From JBHEPS01 sp046261635 (GTDB taxonomy: Bacteria; Acidobacteriota; Thermoanaerobaculia; Gp7-AA8), in NCBI GenBank assembly GCA_046261635.1, contig JBHEOL010000139.1, positions 1-6,675 on the forward strand: DNA of 6,675 bases. The letters run 5' to 3'. A program made the translations under genes and the position numbers. The number at the start of each line of letters is the position of its first letter. Within the stretch, counting starts at the first letter, position 1. Positions 4,822-6,675 of this stretch are shown here, piece by piece. Under the pieces are notes generated by a model that worked only from the letters and a program-made list of their open reading frames with translations, was not told where the DNA came from and made no database searches.

Positions 4822-6675
4822 ATGCGATTGACGGCGGGCTCCAAACTGGGAGCGTACGAGATCACCGGTCCGATCGGGGCTGGCGGGATGGGCGAGGTGT
4901 ACCGCGCGCGTGACGAGCGGCTCGGGCGTGAGGTGGCGATCAAGGTCCTGCCGCGGGAAGTCACTGCCGACGCGGACCGGCTTGCCCGTTTCGAGCGCGA
5001 GGCCCGCAGCGCCTCGGCGCTCAACCATCCGAACATCGTGACGATCCACGAGTTCTCTTCGCGTGAGGGCGAAGTATGGATGGTGATGGAGCTGGTGCGC
5101 GGCGAATCACTGCGCGAGCGGCTCGAGCGCGGCGCCGTGCCCCCCCGGGAGCTTTTTTCGGTTGCAGCCGCAATCGCGGACGGGCTGTCGGCAGCTCACG
5201 AGGCCGGACTCGTTCATCGCGATCTGAAACCCGAGAACATCATGCTTCCCGAGGAGGGGCCGCCCAAGATCCTCGACTTCGGTCTCGCGCGCAGTTTCTC
5301 TCCTTCTTCGATGACGGAAGCTCCGACGGAGGCTCAGCTCAGCCGGACCGGAGCGGTTCTCGGCACGGCGGCCTACATGTCTCCCGAGCAGGCGCGCGGT
5401 GAACGGGTCGATTTCCGTTCGGACCAGTTCTCGTTCGGGCTGATCCTTCATGAGATGGCTTCCGGCCATCACCCGTTCCGGAGAGCGACGAGCTTTGAAA
5501 CGCTGAGCGCAATCCTCAACGAAGAGCCGCCGCCCGTGAGCGAGAAGCTCCCCGAGCCGGCGCAGTGGATCATCGAGCGCTGTCTGGCGAAGAAGCCCGG
5601 GGATCGCTACGGCTCCACGCGCGATCTCGCGCGCGATCTGGGGCGGCTTCGCGACCGCTCGGGGGTGTTCTCCCCCTCCCGCGCGACGGTCTCCGGCCGG
5701 AATCCTGCCTGGATGTGGTGGCTCGTGGCGGCGTCCATCGTGGCGCTTCTCGCGATCCTCGGAATCGCGCTCACGCGTGGGAAACCGGAACAACTGCCCG
5801 GGGTGAGCCATCAGTTGCAGGTCGACATCGCGGTGCCCGGGCTGAAGGTGTTTCTCGATGAGATCATGCTGCCGGTCACGCTGTCGCCGGACGGCCGCCA
5901 TCTGGCGATCTATGGGACGAGTTCGGCGGGGACGAGCGAGCTGTGGGTGCGTGACCTCCGGAATGGCCTGACGAAACGGATCGCCGAGAACGCCTTCGGC
6001 ATGGGATGGTCGGGCGACAGCAGGTCGATCGCATATTTCGCCGATGGGAAACTGAAGACGATCGCGATCGAAGGCGGACCGGCGCGGACGATCTGCGATG
6101 CCGTCACCGAGGGAAGTCCGGAGTGGTTCGGCGAAACGATCCTCTTCAGCCGGTTCTCCGGTGAGCCGCGCGAACGCGGTATCTATCGGGTCGATGCCGG
6201 GGGTGGAACGCCCGAGTTGCTCGTGACGGCAGGGGTCGAGCCGGGCCGGCCGTCCATGCCGTGGTGGCCGCGCTTTCTTCCGGATGGAAGGCGCTTTCTC
6301 TACCTGAGACTCGTCCCGGTTCCCGGACAGGCTGAGATCGGTCACGAACTGATGCTCGGATCACTCGACGGATCCCCTGGCAAAGTCATCGCCTCGATCA
6401 ACTCGATGGCGACCTTCGTGGAAGGACACCTGCTCTATGTTCGTGATGGCGCTTTGCTTGCGCAGCGGTTCGACCCTGACGAGGCCCGATTGTTCGGCGA
6501 AGCGACTCCGCTCGTCGACAGTCTCCACTACTTCAGAAACACGGGGTTGGCGGCATTCAGCGCCTCCGGGAACGGCCTGCTGGCCTGGAGGTCGGCCCGG
6601 CGGTCTTCGCGGCTGGTTTGGATCGACCGGGAGGGTAGCGAGCTCGAAACGGTGGGGACCGGCCTGTTCGACCCC
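4822..6675 (+). CDS. Membrane-anchored Ser/Thr protein kinase with C-terminal beta-propeller (partial, 3' end outside window)
   Basis: The frame is open for 618 codons to the last base. Residues about 12-275 form a complete Hanks-type kinase: glycine loop IGAGGMGEVY (18-27), ATP-anchoring Lys41 in AIKVL, partner Glu60 in FEREA, catalytic HRDLKPEN with Asp134, metal-binding DFG (152-154), and activation segment end GTAAYMSPEQARGE (181-194). All key residues are intact, and being of the RD type it is probably activated by phosphorylation. A juxtamembrane linker precedes one membrane helix (about 298-317). From about 330 onward, beta-propeller blades of the TolB/PD40 type recur, with signatures LSPDGRHLAIYG (354-365), GWSGDSRSIAYFADG (395-409) and FLPDGRRFLYLRL (485-497). 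The propeller should lie outside the membrane and sense a ligand or protein. Family relatives are commonly near 850-900 residues, so roughly a third is missing. The start gives the usual AGSKLGAYEITGPIG opening; no Shine-Dalgarno is visible. Confidence 0.95.
   Translation, partial: MRLTAGSKLGAYEITGPIGAGGMGEVYRARDERLGREVAIKVLPREVTADADRLARFEREARSASALNHPNIVTIHEFSSREGEVWMVMELVRGESLRERLERGAVPPRELFSVAAAIADGLSAAHEAGLVHRDLKPENIMLPEEGPPKILDFGLARSFSPSSMTEAPTEAQLSRTGAVLGTAAYMSPEQARGERVDFRSDQFSFGLILHEMASGHHPFRRATSFETLSAILNEEPPPVSEKLPEPAQWIIERCLAKKPGDRYGSTRDLARDLGRLRDRSGVFSPSRATVSGRNPAWMWWLVAASIVALLAILGIALTRGKPEQLPGVSHQLQVDIAVPGLKVFLDEIMLPVTLSPDGRHLAIYGTSSAGTSELWVRDLRNGLTKRIAENAFGMGWSGDSRSIAYFADGKLKTIAIEGGPARTICDAVTEGSPEWFGETILFSRFSGEPRERGIYRVDAGGGTPELLVTAGVEPGRPSMPWWPRFLPDGRRFLYLRLVPVPGQAEIGHELMLGSLDGSPGKVIASINSMATFVEGHLLYVRDGALLAQRFDPDEARLFGEATPLVDSLHYFRNTGLAAFSASGNGLLAWRSARRSSRLVWIDREGSELETVGTGLFDP

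Noticed and set aside
5121..5158. Intragenic intrinsic terminator (GCTC/GAGC followed by six T)
   Set aside because: The stem is only four pairs with a 24-nt loop and lies in the middle of the kinase domain, so it is most likely chance.
5107..6345. Long minus-strand open frame (412 codons) opposite the kinase gene
   Set aside because: It lies wholly within the kinase frame, is rich in Arg/Pro/His and matches no family. Long antisense frames are expected in GC-rich coding DNA.

Overview
The window is a GC-rich bacterial chromosome segment that is densely packed with genes. Its last gene is a membrane-anchored Ser/Thr protein kinase joined to a TolB/WD40-like beta-propeller. That architecture is especially abundant in Acidobacteriota and some neighbouring soil and sediment phyla, so an acidobacterial-type genome is my best guess. 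This is inference from one gene and base composition, with no marker gene present.

Positions 2-304 hold the 3' end of a gene whose product looks like the C-terminal DNA-binding tail of a REP-associated tyrosine transposase (RAYT, IS200-related Y1 family). Positions 305-850 carry no convincing gene but are rich in palindromes. There is a 38-nt hairpin (330-367), a 148-bp direct duplication (434-581 and 585-732, two differences), a long imperfect hairpin inside each copy (520-571 and 671-722), and a short run of GACCC-N-GGGTC palindromes (741-781). Together these look like a RAYT with its own REP-like repeats, and this is the most interesting part of the window.

Positions 851-1324 encode a small predicted lipoprotein with an NTF2/SnoaL-like domain. 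It converges, across a GGAGGC/GCCTCC hairpin, on a RimJ/RimL-type GNAT acetyltransferase on the minus strand (1397-1948). A second, different GNAT acetyltransferase diverges from the first on the plus strand (2097-2552). Next come a GT-B-like glycosyltransferase candidate (2656-3741) and, only 7 bases downstream, a CPBP/CAAX-type intramembrane protease homologue (3749-4684), very probably one transcription unit. After a 137-bp gap with hairpins and a candidate promoter, the kinase gene starts at 4822 and runs off the window in an open frame (618 codons visible).

Apart from the glycosyltransferase-protease pair, the genes look like independent small units and not one pathway. At least two starts (1948 on the minus strand, 4822 on the plus strand) lack a Shine-Dalgarno sequence and have a -10-like hexamer 8-10 nt upstream, which suggests leaderless or nearly leaderless transcripts.
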